Below the pieces are notes generated by a model. It saw only the letters and a list, made by a program, of their open reading frames with translations. It was not told the origin of the DNA and did no database searches. From Flavobacteriaceae bacterium PS02293 (GTDB lineage: Bacteria > Bacteroidota > Bacteroidia > Flavobacteriales > Weeksellaceae), in assembly GCA_029960045.1 (NCBI GenBank), contig JASCOV010000005.1, positions 124,001 through 188,000 on the forward strand: 64,000 nt of DNA, in the 5' to 3' direction. The first letter of the stretch is position 1, and the number at the start of each line of letters is the position of its first letter. Of the stretch, positions 54,092 through 63,864 are shown in pieces. A program made the position numbers and the translations under genes.

Positions 54092-54119
54092 AACCTTCCA
54101 TAAATTAATATGAAAGGTT
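54092..54119 (-). terminator. Terminator after the 4-alpha-glucanotransferase gene
   Basis: AACCTT (54092-54097) pairs with AAGGTT (54114-54119), with inner CATA/TATG pairing; the minus strand continues TTTTTTATTTTTAA. Confidence 0.75.
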
Positions 54120-54142
54120 ATAATTAAATATTTTTCACGAAA

Positions 54143-56797
54143 TTAATATCGTCCACTCGCTTCTATCCAACCGGCAATTTTCTGATTGAATTTTATCTGA
54201 TCTTTCAAATCTTCTAATTTAAGATGCATTCTGTAACGCCAGTAATGCGGGAAAACAGCAGGATTATTGATTCTTTCTTCGTCCATATCGGGATTCATTA
54301 GATTTTGATCTGTCGCCAAGAATTCCTGAATCGGGAAAATTGCCAACATTGCTTCTGTGAAAAGATGCTGTTTCATTATCATTTCTGACAAATCCGGTGT
54401 CAAATCCCAAGGCGCAGTTCCGTATTGCCCAAGCTGATTATTGAAATATTTTTGAGTCAGGTTTCTGTCCTCGTGCCACCATTGTCTCAGTGTAGAACTG
54501 TCGTGAGAAGATGCGGTAACAACATTCAGATAACTTGCATTTTTCGGGTCGTACCAAGGAATATTATCAGAAGGCATTCTTTGAACTTTCAACGCTGTAA
54601 TTGCTAATTTATCCATCACAACAGGTACCGAATCCGGAACCAAACCTAAGTCTTCACCACAAATCAACATCGTTGTAGAATTGAGTAAAGCGGGTAATTT
54701 TTCCATCGCTTTCTGATACCAAAGTCCATCCTGACGTTTGAAGAAATAATCGTTGTAAACATCACTCAACTTCGCTTTTTCCCAATCCGGAAGATATTTG
54801 TATGATGAAGTTTTTGCAATATTAAATCTTGGATGATAAACAATTCCATTCTCAGTTTCTTCGGTCAAGAACAAAACATTTCCGGCAAGAGAAATCAATT
54901 TTTCTTCTGCCCAATCCCAAGATTCTTTCTTGAAATAATCCGTTAATTTTCTTTGAGTATCAAATTCCGGTTTGAAAGTATAAGTTCCATTTTGATGATT
55001 ATCAAAGAAATGATTTTGAACTTTATCTTTCGATTCTCCAAAATTTTCCCAAAGAATTGGCTCATTAACAAAAGGCTTTACATAACGATCAAAACTGAAA
55101 GGAATCTGTCTGCCAAAAAATTCGCTTTCCGTAACTGGAACGGCCGGATAAAAATAACCTAACAAACCTTGAGTCGCAGAAATCGGCATTCTCCAGATTC
55201 TAAAAAATCCAAGAATATGATCAATTCTCATTGCATCAAAATACTGTTCCAAAACTTTGAAACGTTTTTTCCACCATTGGTAATCGTCGGCTTTCATTAC
55301 TTCCCAATTGTAGGTCGGAAATTCCCAGTTTTGACCTAAGTCTGAAAATTGATCTGGTGGTGCGCCTGCTTGGAAATCCATTCCGAAAAGTTCCGGTTCT
55401 GTCCACGCTTCTACGGAATATCTGTAGATTCCAATTGGCAAATCGCCCTTTACGGAAAGTCCGAGTTTATGCAAATATTCTACTGCGTCCTGCAATTGCA
55501 AATGCAACTGGTATTGAACCCAAGCGTGAAGCATTATTGTAGAATAATCTTTGTGCTTGGGAGAATATAAAGTTGCTACTTTTCCTGCAACAAATTTCTT
55601 ATGGGTTTTCCAATCGTTGAAGTTGGGAGTTTTATATTTATCTCTCAACACACAAAATGCTGAGTAAGGCATCAGCCATTCTTCATTGTCCTTAATGAAC
55701 TTTTTGAAGTTTTTATCTTTAAGAATCGCTTCCTTATTTTCTTCAAAAACTGCGGTTGCAAATTTCCATTTTCCGGAAATCATTTGCTCGTAATCTATTA
55801 GACTTAAAGCATTTAATTCCGCTTTTTTAGCTTGATATTCTTTTACTAAATCTTTAAATAAAGCATATTCTAATTTCTCAATAGAAAGATATTGCGGATG
55901 AAGGGCGTAAACCGAAATTGCAGCGTAAGGATAAGAATCTGTCCAGGTATAATTGGCAGTTGTATCGTTAATTGGTAAGATTTGGATGACAGAAAGCTTG
56001 GCATCATTCGCCCAATCTCCCAGTTTTTTAATATCTGAAAACTCGCCAACGCCAAAACTATCGTCTGTTCTCAAAGAGAAAACAGGAACTGCAACACCTG
56101 CAGAATGCCAAAGTGTTTCATTATTGAATTTGAAATAATGATCTGCTTTTACATACAAAATATCCTTGGTTGGATTTCCAAAAACCCAACGATTCTCACC
56201 CGGTTCTATGTAAACAATTTGACCGGTCGTTTTATCCTTGATCGCATATTTGTAAAGAACAGTTTGATGCGTTGGAATCTCAACTCCTGTTTCCCAAACA
56301 CCATAATCGGTCTCTTTGAGTTCAACCGATTTTTCGCCATTCCAATTTCCCAAAGCATCTACATTTCCAATCAAAACCAATTTCCAGTTTGGATTGTAAA
56401 GCGGTGCTTCTATTCGGAAAAGATGGGTTTGTTTTTTGACAACCGATAATTTTTCAGGTTTGAAACCTTGAAGACGATTGTGGAGAATTTTGTTGGTGAG
56501 GTAATTTTCCGGGAAATTTTTAAGATTCCACTGATCGAAAATGACAAATTCTTTGAAGCTGTTCGGAAGATCTAGTCTATGGGTCGGAATTTCTTCATCC
56601 AAAACTTTACCTTGTTCGCTTACCAAAAGATATTTGTACTGAATTGATTTTGAAAAATAATCAATTTCTGCGGTCCAGTTGTTATTTTCGGAATAGGCTA
56701 AGTCGTAATCGCGATGCTCACTTTTCTCGTCGTAGAGGCGCAAAACGAGCCGCTGGCCAACTTTTGTTCCGAAGTTAACACTAAAGTATAATTTCAT
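54143..56797 (-). CDS. malQ: 4-alpha-glucanotransferase with two N-terminal starch-binding domains (DPE2-like)
   Basis: 884 residues, far longer than the roughly 500-690 of most MalQ proteins. Two CBM20-type domains come first: residues about 1-105 (VNFGTKVGQRLVLRLYD) and about 120-225 (WKLVLIGNVDALGNWNGEKSV ... VLYKYAIKDK). The GH77 domain follows, with SLRTDDSFGVGEFSDIKKLGDW, the nucleophile region DAMRIDHILGFFRIW, the acid/base ICGEDLGLVPDSV and ASSHDSSTLRQWW. It transfers alpha-1,4-glucans, using maltose and glycogen-like acceptors in plant DPE2. No signal peptide, so cytoplasmic. No other glycogen genes are adjacent. Confidence 0.93.
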   Translation of the reverse strand: MKLYFSVNFGTKVGQRLVLRLYDEKSEHRDYDLAYSENNNWTAEIDYFSKSIQYKYLLVSEQGKVLDEEIPTHRLDLPNSFKEFVIFDQWNLKNFPENYLTNKILHNRLQGFKPEKLSVVKKQTHLFRIEAPLYNPNWKLVLIGNVDALGNWNGEKSVELKETDYGVWETGVEIPTHQTVLYKYAIKDKTTGQIVYIEPGENRWVFGNPTKDILYVKADHYFKFNNETLWHSAGVAVPVFSLRTDDSFGVGEFSDIKKLGDWANDAKLSVIQILPINDTTANYTWTDSYPYAAISVYALHPQYLSIEKLEYALFKDLVKEYQAKKAELNALSLIDYEQMISGKWKFATAVFEENKEAILKDKNFKKFIKDNEEWLMPYSAFCVLRDKYKTPNFNDWKTHKKFVAGKVATLYSPKHKDYSTIMLHAWVQYQLHLQLQDAVEYLHKLGLSVKGDLPIGIYRYSVEAWTEPELFGMDFQAGAPPDQFSDLGQNWEFPTYNWEVMKADDYQWWKKRFKVLEQYFDAMRIDHILGFFRIWRMPISATQGLLGYFYPAVPVTESEFFGRQIPFSFDRYVKPFVNEPILWENFGESKDKVQNHFFDNHQNGTYTFKPEFDTQRKLTDYFKKESWDWAEEKLISLAGNVLFLTEETENGIVYHPRFNIAKTSSYKYLPDWEKAKLSDVYNDYFFKRQDGLWYQKAMEKLPALLNSTTMLICGEDLGLVPDSVPVVMDKLAITALKVQRMPSDNIPWYDPKNASYLNVVTASSHDSSTLRQWWHEDRNLTQKYFNNQLGQYGTAPWDLTPDLSEMIMKQHLFTEAMLAIFPIQEFLATDQNLMNPDMDEERINNPAVFPHYWRYRMHLKLEDLKDQIKFNQKIAGWIEASGRY

Positions 56798-56867
56798 TAT
56801 TAAGGTCTATTAATATTGACGCAATTTAACGAATTATTGAATTATATATATTAATCCTGCAAAAAAA

Positions 56868-57599
56868 TCATTTTTTCGTAATTCTCTCTAAATAAGCCTT
56901 AATATTATTGTCTAATGAAACAGTCATTCCGCCCACATTTTTGGCTTTCATGTATCTCAAAACTTTCTCGTCTTGTAATGCAAACATCAGAAAATCGTTC
57001 AAATTTTCTGGCGTTATTCCTGCTTCTGCAAAATATTCAGGGTCAATATTATTTTGAGTCCAAGCCAATCCTTCCTGCAAATCTTCGTATTTATAAAGTC
57101 TTTTCAAGCGTCTGGATTTTCCGCTCACGACATCATAAATCGCTTGAACATTTACCATTGGTGGAATTCTTATCAAAGGCTTTACAATATCATCAACAGC
57201 ATCCGCTGGTTTTTCCCTTGGCTTATCTGGTCCTTTGGGTAAACCTATTGATTTTCGTAATTCCTCTTTCTTTGCGTCTGCCAATTTTTTATTTTCGATT
57301 TCGACTTCTTCAATTTCAATTGGGATTTTAGATAATCGGACTGTCAGGAAATAATCATTTTTGATAATCACTTTTTCTCGGTCATAGTTTTCTCTTACGA
57401 ATCTAATTTCATCGCCAATTTTTGCATTAATAGAAAATTCTCCAACTTCATTACTGAAAACTTTTTGATCTGAACTCATATTAATAATCAAAGTCTTTGG
57501 AAGACGTGCAGATTCCTCGGAAACGATAACTCCAGAAATCGTCTGAGAAAAGATTGATATTGAAATCAAAAGAAAATAAAGGAATACAAATTTCTTCAA
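56868..57599 (-). CDS. Exported protein with CarboxypepD_reg-like N-terminal domain
   Basis: 243 residues. Signal peptide about 1-18 (LLISISIFSQ), then a beta-sandwich start ISGVIVSEESARLPKTLIINMSS and GEFSINAKIGDEIRFV typical of the carboxypeptidase regulatory-like domain that begins many TonB-dependent receptors. Here no plug or barrel follows; instead a Lys/Glu-rich linker and a helical C-terminal part (LNDFLMFALQDEKVLRYM). Function unknown, likely periplasmic or outer-membrane associated. Between malQ and the response regulator, 30 nt after the latter. Confidence 0.82.
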   Translation of the reverse strand: MKKFVFLYFLLISISIFSQTISGVIVSEESARLPKTLIINMSSDQKVFSNEVGEFSINAKIGDEIRFVRENYDREKVIIKNDYFLTVRLSKIPIEIEEVEIENKKLADAKKEELRKSIGLPKGPDKPREKPADAVDDIVKPLIRIPPMVNVQAIYDVVSGKSRRLKRLYKYEDLQEGLAWTQNNIDPEYFAEAGITPENLNDFLMFALQDEKVLRYMKAKNVGGMTVSLDNNIKAYLERITKK

Positions 57600-57629
57600 A
57601 AGATGTTGATTTAATTATTTAAAATTAAT

Positions 57630-58229
57630 CTAATTGATAAGTCCAAATTTAATTGCCAATGTTACGAGTTGTGCTGTTGTTGAGATATTAAGTTTAAAAA
57701 AGATATTCTTTCTGTGAGTTTCTACAGTATTTTTGCTAATAAATAATTTTTCCGAAATCTCCATTGTTGTAAATCCTTCGCAAATTGAAATGATGATTTC
57801 TTTCTCTCGTTTACTGAGGATGTTTTTATTAAAATTTATTTTTTCGAAATCAATATCTTCTGAATAAAAATACTTTTTGTTGTTATAATGTAAGTTTTCT
57901 ATAACTTCAAATAACTTTTCTTTTGGTGTATTTTTTAATAAGTAAGCATCAATATTGTACTTGGATTCAGCATTTTTGAAACTGCTCATTACGATAATCT
58001 TAATGTTTTTTTTCTCTTTTCTTATTATGTTAATTAACTCTAATCCATTGATTTCCGGCATAGATATATCGGTAATAAGAATATCTATTTCTTTTTCTTT
58101 TAAATTTTCTAAGACTTTTTTTGCACTACCAACAGAAAATAATACTTGGAAATTTGGTTTTGAAGAAAGCACATTGGTAATCCCATCCAAAAAAATCGGA
58201 TGATCGTCTACAATTCCTATTCTAATCAT
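57630..58229 (-). CDS. LuxR-type response regulator
   Basis: 199 residues. Receiver domain (1-120) with acidic pocket D8/D9, phospho-acceptor D54 in LITDISMPEING and Lys in the IIVMSSFKN region; C-terminal LuxR helix-turn-helix (about 135-195: LSKREKEIIISICEGFTTMEIS ... KNTVETHRKNIFFKL). The start overlaps the kinase stop by 4 nt (ATGA), so the pair is translationally coupled. Target genes are unknown; the divergent exported genes at 60154-63800 are candidates by position only. Confidence 0.95.
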   Translation of the reverse strand: MIRIGIVDDHPIFLDGITNVLSSKPNFQVLFSVGSAKKVLENLKEKEIDILITDISMPEINGLELINIIRKEKKNIKIIVMSSFKNAESKYNIDAYLLKNTPKEKLFEVIENLHYNNKKYFYSEDIDFEKINFNKNILSKREKEIIISICEGFTTMEISEKLFISKNTVETHRKNIFFKLNISTTAQLVTLAIKFGLIN

Positions 58230-60067
58230 TTAATTGGGATATTTAGAGTTATTACAGAGCCTTGGTTACTGTTTTCCATTATCATTTCTCCCTGATATTT
58301 ATTTAATCTTTCTTTAATATTTTTCAAGCCAATACCTTCTGTATAATTTTCCGGAAATCCCTTGCCATCATCTTCTATAATTATATTTATATTTTCTGAA
58401 TTTTGGGTACAGCTTATATCGATATTTTTGGCTTCTGAATGTTTATATGTATTTGTAAAAATCTCTTGGAAAATCCTGTACATATCCATTTTTAAATTAG
58501 AATTAATCTCAGAAAAAATATTTTCCGGAAAAAACAAGAGGTTGGTTTTAAACCTTTTTGTTCTTTCATAACCTGACGCCAAATTCCGAATGAGCTGCTG
58601 TAGATCTGTATTTTCAGAAATCCCTGTTCTCAAATCATGAGAGATATCCCGAATCTCTTCGTACAAACTGTTTATATTTCTTTGAATCTCTGTAATTTGT
58701 TTGCTTTCCTGAATATTGTTTTCCTGCTCCAACATAAGATTAATTCCAACTAAACTTCCAGCAACGCCATCATGGAGTTCTTTGGCAAGTCTAATTCGTT
58801 CTTCGGTTTGTCCTTCTAAAATTCCTTTGGAGATATTGATTTTTTCTTCCTTTTCTTTCAGTTTTTTTTGGGATTTCAATTTCTGAAAAAATATAATACA
58901 AATAGCTACAACCAGAGCTGATAGTAATAACGAAATAATAAGCAATCTGGAGCCTCGCAGACTTTCTATTTTTTTCTCCTGAGTTAACTGGTTTATTTTA
59001 TTGTTTTTTTTCTCTACTTCGAATTTTGCAAAAAGACGGTTGTAATCTTTTTCTTTTTCAATTGTAAAAAGACTGTCTTTAATTTTGTGAAACTTAGTTT
59101 TATACTCAAAAGCTTTTGCATAGTTTTTATCTAGTTCATATATTTTGTAAAGACTTTCTAAAAGTGAAATCTTTTGCTCTATAGAGATATTTTTCACGTT
59201 CCAGATATTTTCTGCATTCTTATAATAAAATATAGATTTTATATAGTCATTTTTATATCTGTAGATTCCTCCTAAATTAAAATTTATATAAAAAAAAAGA
59301 TTTTTGTCTCCTATCTCGTTAATTTGTTTTTCAGCTTTATGTATTTGAAAAAGACTTTTTTCAGGATTGTCTTTTATATACAAATTGCTCAGATTAATAT
59401 AGATATTGAATACTTCTGTATTATTATGAATTTTCTTTGCCAGATATAATGCTTTATTAAGATAATTTTCTGCTTTAGTTTTATTTTTTCTGCTTTCTAT
59501 AAGAGCTATATTATTGTATGAACCTAACAGTCTTAAAGTATCCCCGGACAATAATGAATACTTTTTTGTTAATTCATAATAATCAATAGCGCCAATGGTA
59601 TCTTTTTTAGAAATCGAAACATTTCCAAGATTGGAATAGACTATTGATAAGTAGTTGTCGTCTTTTGTCTTTGATAAATATTTAATAGCGATCAAATAGT
59701 TTTTCAATGCATTATTATATTCGGCATTATCTTCGTTTATAGCACCAATCAAATTATAAGATCTTGCTAAAATTTTATAGTTCTTGCTTTTTTCCGCATA
59801 TACAATTGCTTTATCAACATAAAAATTTGCTTTATCAACATCATTCTTATTGTAATATATATTTCCGAAGTTATACAGACATCTTGATTTGTAATAATTG
59901 TTTCCTATTTTTTCATTCAGGACATAAGCCTTTTTCATGTAAAACATTGCAGAATCTAAGTCAGATGATAAAAAACCATTAGAAGTATCTATAAGATTAT
60001 CAAGTGCATCTATCTTTTGAGAATAACACAAGCTGGAAATAAGAATTAAAAAAAATATTTTTTTCAC
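58226..60067 (-). CDS. TPR-containing sensor histidine kinase (HisKA_3), probable GTG start
   Basis: 613 residues from GTG 60067, which gives a clean signal peptide ((M)KKIFFLILISSLCYSQ); the ATG at 60127 adds 20 residues and overlaps the divergent gene. TPR-like repeats fill about 25-330 in the periplasm (YNFGNIYYNKNDVDKANFYVDKAI; YYELTKKYSLLSGDTLRLLGSYNNIALI), then one membrane helix (LLIISLLLSALVVAICIIFF), a HisKA_3 domain with the phospho-His in RLAKELHDGVAGSLVGI and an ATPase with IIIEDDGKGFPENY and GIGLKNIKERL. It senses a periplasmic signal and phosphorylates the coupled regulator. Confidence 0.92.
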   Translation of the reverse strand: MKKIFFLILISSLCYSQKIDALDNLIDTSNGFLSSDLDSAMFYMKKAYVLNEKIGNNYYKSRCLYNFGNIYYNKNDVDKANFYVDKAIVYAEKSKNYKILARSYNLIGAINEDNAEYNNALKNYLIAIKYLSKTKDDNYLSIVYSNLGNVSISKKDTIGAIDYYELTKKYSLLSGDTLRLLGSYNNIALIESRKNKTKAENYLNKALYLAKKIHNNTEVFNIYINLSNLYIKDNPEKSLFQIHKAEKQINEIGDKNLFFYINFNLGGIYRYKNDYIKSIFYYKNAENIWNVKNISIEQKISLLESLYKIYELDKNYAKAFEYKTKFHKIKDSLFTIEKEKDYNRLFAKFEVEKKNNKINQLTQEKKIESLRGSRLLIISLLLSALVVAICIIFFQKLKSQKKLKEKEEKINISKGILEGQTEERIRLAKELHDGVAGSLVGINLMLEQENNIQESKQITEIQRNINSLYEEIRDISHDLRTGISENTDLQQLIRNLASGYERTKRFKTNLLFFPENIFSEINSNLKMDMYRIFQEIFTNTYKHSEAKNIDISCTQNSENINIIIEDDGKGFPENYTEGIGLKNIKERLNKYQGEMIMENSNQGSVITLNIPIK

Positions 60068-60153
60068 GAGCAAACAAAAAGTAAAAATAACTGTTTTATG
60101 GGATGTTTTCAGCAAGCTCTTACGCATATTTTTACAAAAACAAATATGACATT

Positions 60154-60735
60154 GTGAAAAGCAAACTTACTCTTTTAATAATACTTATTTTTTCTTTAAT
60201 TTTCAATAATCTGAAATGCCAAAACGCTTGCTTTTATGTAGAATATGATAATATATCCAAAGGTAACAAATGCCTTCAGGATACTTTACATTTTACAAGT
60301 AATGTAGAAACTTATATTAGAGGGGAAATCTCTGCAAACAAGGTTATAATTATTAAGCCTAGCCAGTTTGACATCATCCTGAATCCACAGGAAGTTAATT
60401 GTAACGAATGCGTCTACGAAGAGGGCGGTACTACTATAAAAACAAATAATAAGACAGGTGGAGGTAAAGACTCTAAGATGCAAAACTCCGACATACTCTC
60501 GCAATATAAAATATCTCTCAAAAAAAATCCCGCAAAAAATATTTTAGAAATTTATAATCCAAAAAGCATAACTATTACTCAGTATAGTATTTATGACTCT
60601 TTTGGTAAAAAAATATTAAGCTCAGCGTTTTCAACAAATGAAATTGAAATTTCCCATCTACCAACAGGAAGTTACAGAATTATATTATCAACAATAGAAA
60701 ATAAAATATTCACATTAACCTTTATTAAAAATTAA
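60154..60735 (+). CDS. Exported protein with T9SS sorting domain, probable GTG start
   Basis: 193 residues from GTG 60154 ((M)KSKLTLLIILIFSLIFNNLKCQ signal peptide); an ATG at 60103 would add 17 residues and run into the opposite kinase frame. The mature protein has a Cys-containing segment (ACFYVEYDN, VNCNECVYE) and a C-terminal T9SS type A domain (LKKNPAKNILEIYNPKS ... TLTFIKN). Apart from sorting no function is evident. The next gene follows after 6 nt and the subtilase behind that, so it is the first of a three-gene unit divergent from the kinase. Confidence 0.82.
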   Translation: MKSKLTLLIILIFSLIFNNLKCQNACFYVEYDNISKGNKCLQDTLHFTSNVETYIRGEISANKVIIIKPSQFDIILNPQEVNCNECVYEEGGTTIKTNNKTGGGKDSKMQNSDILSQYKISLKKNPAKNILEIYNPKSITITQYSIYDSFGKKILSSAFSTNEIEISHLPTGSYRIILSTIENKIFTLTFIKN

Positions 60736-60741
60736 ACTATT

Positions 60742-61629
60742 ATGAAAAAAATTCTATTCGCATCAATTTTTGCATTATCAACCTTATCAGTAAAAGCACA
60801 AGCAATAGTATCTCATGAGGATATTTTTTTTACAAATTTATATAGTAATCTAGCTTATAATAATGCTAATGAAAAATCAAACTATCATATATCAAATACC
60901 AATCAAGGATTTGGAGGAAAATGGGGATTGGATATGACATGGTTTGGAGGAATAAAATTAAATGCAACCCAAAGTTTTATAAATTTAAAATCTAGATATG
61001 GGACAATCTATGTCTCAGAATCTGGTAAAATAGGTATTAATACAGAAAGTCCTATTGTAGAATTAGACGTTGCTGGTAATGCAAGATTCAATAGCTATGG
61101 AGAATATACTTTTTTAACGCTTGGTAAGCAGGCAAATGACCAGCTTATTATAGATAATAGTACGCAAAAATTTTTTGGAGGTGGGTATTTTTTCAGAGTT
61201 CATAATGACAGTGCAACCAATCAGTATGTTGATGCTATGATAATAGACGAGAACGGAAATATAGGAATTGGTGTAAATCCTCCACAAAGCAAATTGGATG
61301 TTGCAGGAAAATCCTCATTCCGTGACAATATGAAAGTAGATGCAAAAATTGAAGCTAAAGAAATAAAAGTAACCCTTACACCAACCGCTGATTTTGTTTT
61401 TGAAGAAAATTACGGGCTTCCAAAATTAAAAGATGTAGAAAAATTCATCAAAGAGAATAAACATTTACCAGAAGTAGCTTCTGCAAAGACTATGGAAAAA
61501 GAGGGTGTAAATGTTGGAGAATTCCAGATCAAATTGCTTCAGAAAATAGAAGAATTGACATTATACGTTATAGAGCAGCAAAAGAAAATTGAAACTTTAG
61601 AATATAAATTAAGTGAACAATCTAAATAA
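60742..61629 (+). CDS. Exported tail-fibre-like repeat protein with C-terminal coiled coil
   Basis: 295 residues. Signal peptide about 1-19 (FALSTLSVKA). The middle contains two copies of the Bacteroidota tail-fibre-like motif (GKIGINTESPIVELDVAGNARF and GNIGIGVNPPQSKLDVAG) typical of trimeric beta-structures; a region KDVEKFIKENKHLPEVASAKTMEKEG and a C-terminal heptad coiled coil (EELTLYVIEQQKKIETLEYKL) follow. No intramolecular chaperone domain is visible. Likely a trimeric surface or secreted fibre. It lies between two T9SS-type genes but has no sorting domain itself. Confidence 0.83.
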   Translation: MKKILFASIFALSTLSVKAQAIVSHEDIFFTNLYSNLAYNNANEKSNYHISNTNQGFGGKWGLDMTWFGGIKLNATQSFINLKSRYGTIYVSESGKIGINTESPIVELDVAGNARFNSYGEYTFLTLGKQANDQLIIDNSTQKFFGGGYFFRVHNDSATNQYVDAMIIDENGNIGIGVNPPQSKLDVAGKSSFRDNMKVDAKIEAKEIKVTLTPTADFVFEENYGLPKLKDVEKFIKENKHLPEVASAKTMEKEGVNVGEFQIKLLQKIEELTLYVIEQQKKIETLEYKLSEQSK

Positions 61630-61652
61630 TAATCATTTCAAAATTGTTCACT

Positions 61653-63800
61653 ATGAAAATTATAATTAAATCTTTCGTCATTTTGGTGATTATATTTATA
61701 GGGAAATTATTTGGACAAACAAATCAAAAATATTTCTATTATTATAAAAATCAAAAATATTATCTGCAGTTAGATAAATCCAAAATTTCTATTTCATCAC
61801 ATAATGAAACCAATGATAAATTGAACTTGAGTTCTAAAATTGTTGAAGATTATACTAGAAAAACATTGATTACAACGGATAATAAAGCCATAATAAATAA
61901 AAATATCCGAACTTATTATTATGAAATCAATGTAGAAAACAAGCGTTCAAATGAAGAATATTTTGCAGAAGTTAAAAAATTAAAAAATGATCAGAGTATA
62001 CTAATTGCTTCTCCAAATTTCACAACAACAGAAGGTCAAAAGCTTGGATTGTCAAATAATTTTTATGTCAAATTAAAATCAAAAAATGATATAGAATTAT
62101 TATATAAATCAGCAGAAGATAATAAGATTGAAGTATTAGGACACAATGAATATATGCCTTTATGGTTCACATTATCTTGTGGTAAAAATTCTTTATTACC
62201 GAACGCATTAGAGGCCGCAAATTCATTTTACGAAACCGGATTATTTGAAAGCACTGAGCCAGCTTTTATATATCACGATTTAGAATTATCTGCTGATCCT
62301 CTATTTAACCAACAATGGGGTTTAAAAAACACGGGGCAATATGGAAATGCTTATGCCGGAATCGATATAAACGCAGAACAAGCTTGGACAATTTCCAAAG
62401 GAGCAAATATCAAAACAGCAATCTTTGATCACGGGTTTGAAATGAATCATCCAGATTTAGCAGCAAACGTTTATGGAAACGGCTTCGATGCTCAAACCAA
62501 TACCTCACCGTCAATAGTGCGTGGAGAACACGGTACAGCTTGCGCAGGTATTATTGGAGCCAGACAAAATAACAATATTGGGATTAGCGGAATTGCACCA
62601 GAAACAAAACTGGTATCAATAAGTATAAATCTTGAATTCTCGGACACTCCTCAACAATTGGCGAACGGTTTTAATTGGGCTTCTAATAATAATGTTGACA
62701 TCATCAGTAACTCTTGGGGAGGATATGCTCCATCCAGTATTATCGACAATGCTATTTCAAATGCACTTACTTACGGAAGAAATGGAAAAGGAATGGTAAT
62801 TGTTTTTGCCGCTGGAAATGAAGATGACACCAATATCAGATATCCAGGAAATTCAAATCCAAAAATACTTGTTGTTGGTGCAATGAGTCCTTGTGGAGAA
62901 AGAAAAAATCCTGAATCTTGTGACGGCGAATATTGGGGCAGCTGTTATGGAAGTGAGTTGGATATCATAGCTCCTGGAGTAAAAATTGCTACAACAGACC
63001 GGCAAGGCAGTAATGGATATTCTTCTACCGATTATTACTTAACATTTAATGGTACTTCTTCTGCGTGCCCTGCAGTAGCCGGAGTAGCAGCATTGATTCT
63101 GTCTAAGAACCCCGAATTAACCAACCTACAAGTTAATGATATAATTGAGAAATCTGCAAGAAAAATCAGAACTGATTTATATAATTATTCTGCTAACAGC
63201 AATAGACCAAATGGATCTTGGAATATAGAAATGGGATATGGATTAATTGATGCCTATCAAGCGCTTCTTTTTACTTCTGCAACATCCTGTCCTGACAATT
63301 TAGATGTAACAACTAATGTAACTAATACTGATTATAAACAAGCTTCAAATATCATAACAGCGTCTAATACAATATTCTCCGGAGCTACTGCAACTTATCA
63401 TGCTGCAAATCAAGTGATACTATCAAATGGTTTTAATGCAAAAAATGGCTCATCATTTAATGCATATATTGAAGGGTGTAAAATCGGTAAAACGAATAAT
63501 ATAGAGGTGCCTGAAAAAATTGTATATAATCCTGTCACTCTTAAAGGTTCGCAAATAGAAAATGGAATTCAGTATTATAATGAACTATCTGTAATTCCAA
63601 ATCCAGCTTCTAACTATATAAATATAAATACTGGCAAAGAAAAATTAATTTCTTGGCAATTATATGATGTTTCCGGAAAATTAATGAAAAACGGAAATTC
63701 TAATACCATCAATATTCAATCAATACCAAATGCAAATTATGTTTTAAAAATAAATCTAGAAAAAACGCAAATTTCAAAAACAATAATCGTGAAACATTAA
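61653..63800 (+). CDS. Secreted subtilisin-family (S8) serine peptidase with T9SS sorting domain
   Basis: 715 residues from the ATG at 61653 (an in-frame TTG at 61644 is less likely). Signal peptide about 1-21, propeptide about 22-215, then the S8 catalytic domain with D259 in AIFDHGFEMNHPDL, H293 in GEHGTACAGI, oxyanion N389 in AAGNE and S469 in GTSSACPAVAG. A linker with ATYHAANQVILSNGFNAKNG leads to the T9SS type A domain (LSVIPNPASNYININ ... IIVKH). An exported endoprotease for extracellular protein; last gene of the unit starting at 60154. Confidence 0.95.
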   Translation: MKIIIKSFVILVIIFIGKLFGQTNQKYFYYYKNQKYYLQLDKSKISISSHNETNDKLNLSSKIVEDYTRKTLITTDNKAIINKNIRTYYYEINVENKRSNEEYFAEVKKLKNDQSILIASPNFTTTEGQKLGLSNNFYVKLKSKNDIELLYKSAEDNKIEVLGHNEYMPLWFTLSCGKNSLLPNALEAANSFYETGLFESTEPAFIYHDLELSADPLFNQQWGLKNTGQYGNAYAGIDINAEQAWTISKGANIKTAIFDHGFEMNHPDLAANVYGNGFDAQTNTSPSIVRGEHGTACAGIIGARQNNNIGISGIAPETKLVSISINLEFSDTPQQLANGFNWASNNNVDIISNSWGGYAPSSIIDNAISNALTYGRNGKGMVIVFAAGNEDDTNIRYPGNSNPKILVVGAMSPCGERKNPESCDGEYWGSCYGSELDIIAPGVKIATTDRQGSNGYSSTDYYLTFNGTSSACPAVAGVAALILSKNPELTNLQVNDIIEKSARKIRTDLYNYSANSNRPNGSWNIEMGYGLIDAYQALLFTSATSCPDNLDVTTNVTNTDYKQASNIITASNTIFSGATATYHAANQVILSNGFNAKNGSSFNAYIEGCKIGKTNNIEVPEKIVYNPVTLKGSQIENGIQYYNELSVIPNPASNYININTGKEKLISWQLYDVSGKLMKNGNSNTINIQSIPNANYVLKINLEKTQISKTIIVKH

Positions 63801-63835
63801 AACACAAATCCAGATAAAAAAAAACAATAACCATG

Positions 63836-63864
63836 AAAAAGAGACTCAAATTGAGTCTCTTTTT
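63836..63864. terminator. Bidirectional terminator after the subtilase gene
   Basis: A 29-bp palindrome: AAAAAGAGACTCAA (63836-63849) and TTGAGTCTCTTTTT (63851-63864). It overlaps the stop codon of the convergent gene on the minus strand. Confidence 0.88.

Noticed and set aside
60742..61629. Tail-fibre-like protein as evidence for a prophage
   Set aside because: No phage structural, lysis or integrase gene is near, it has a signal peptide, and such motifs are common in exported Bacteroidota proteins.
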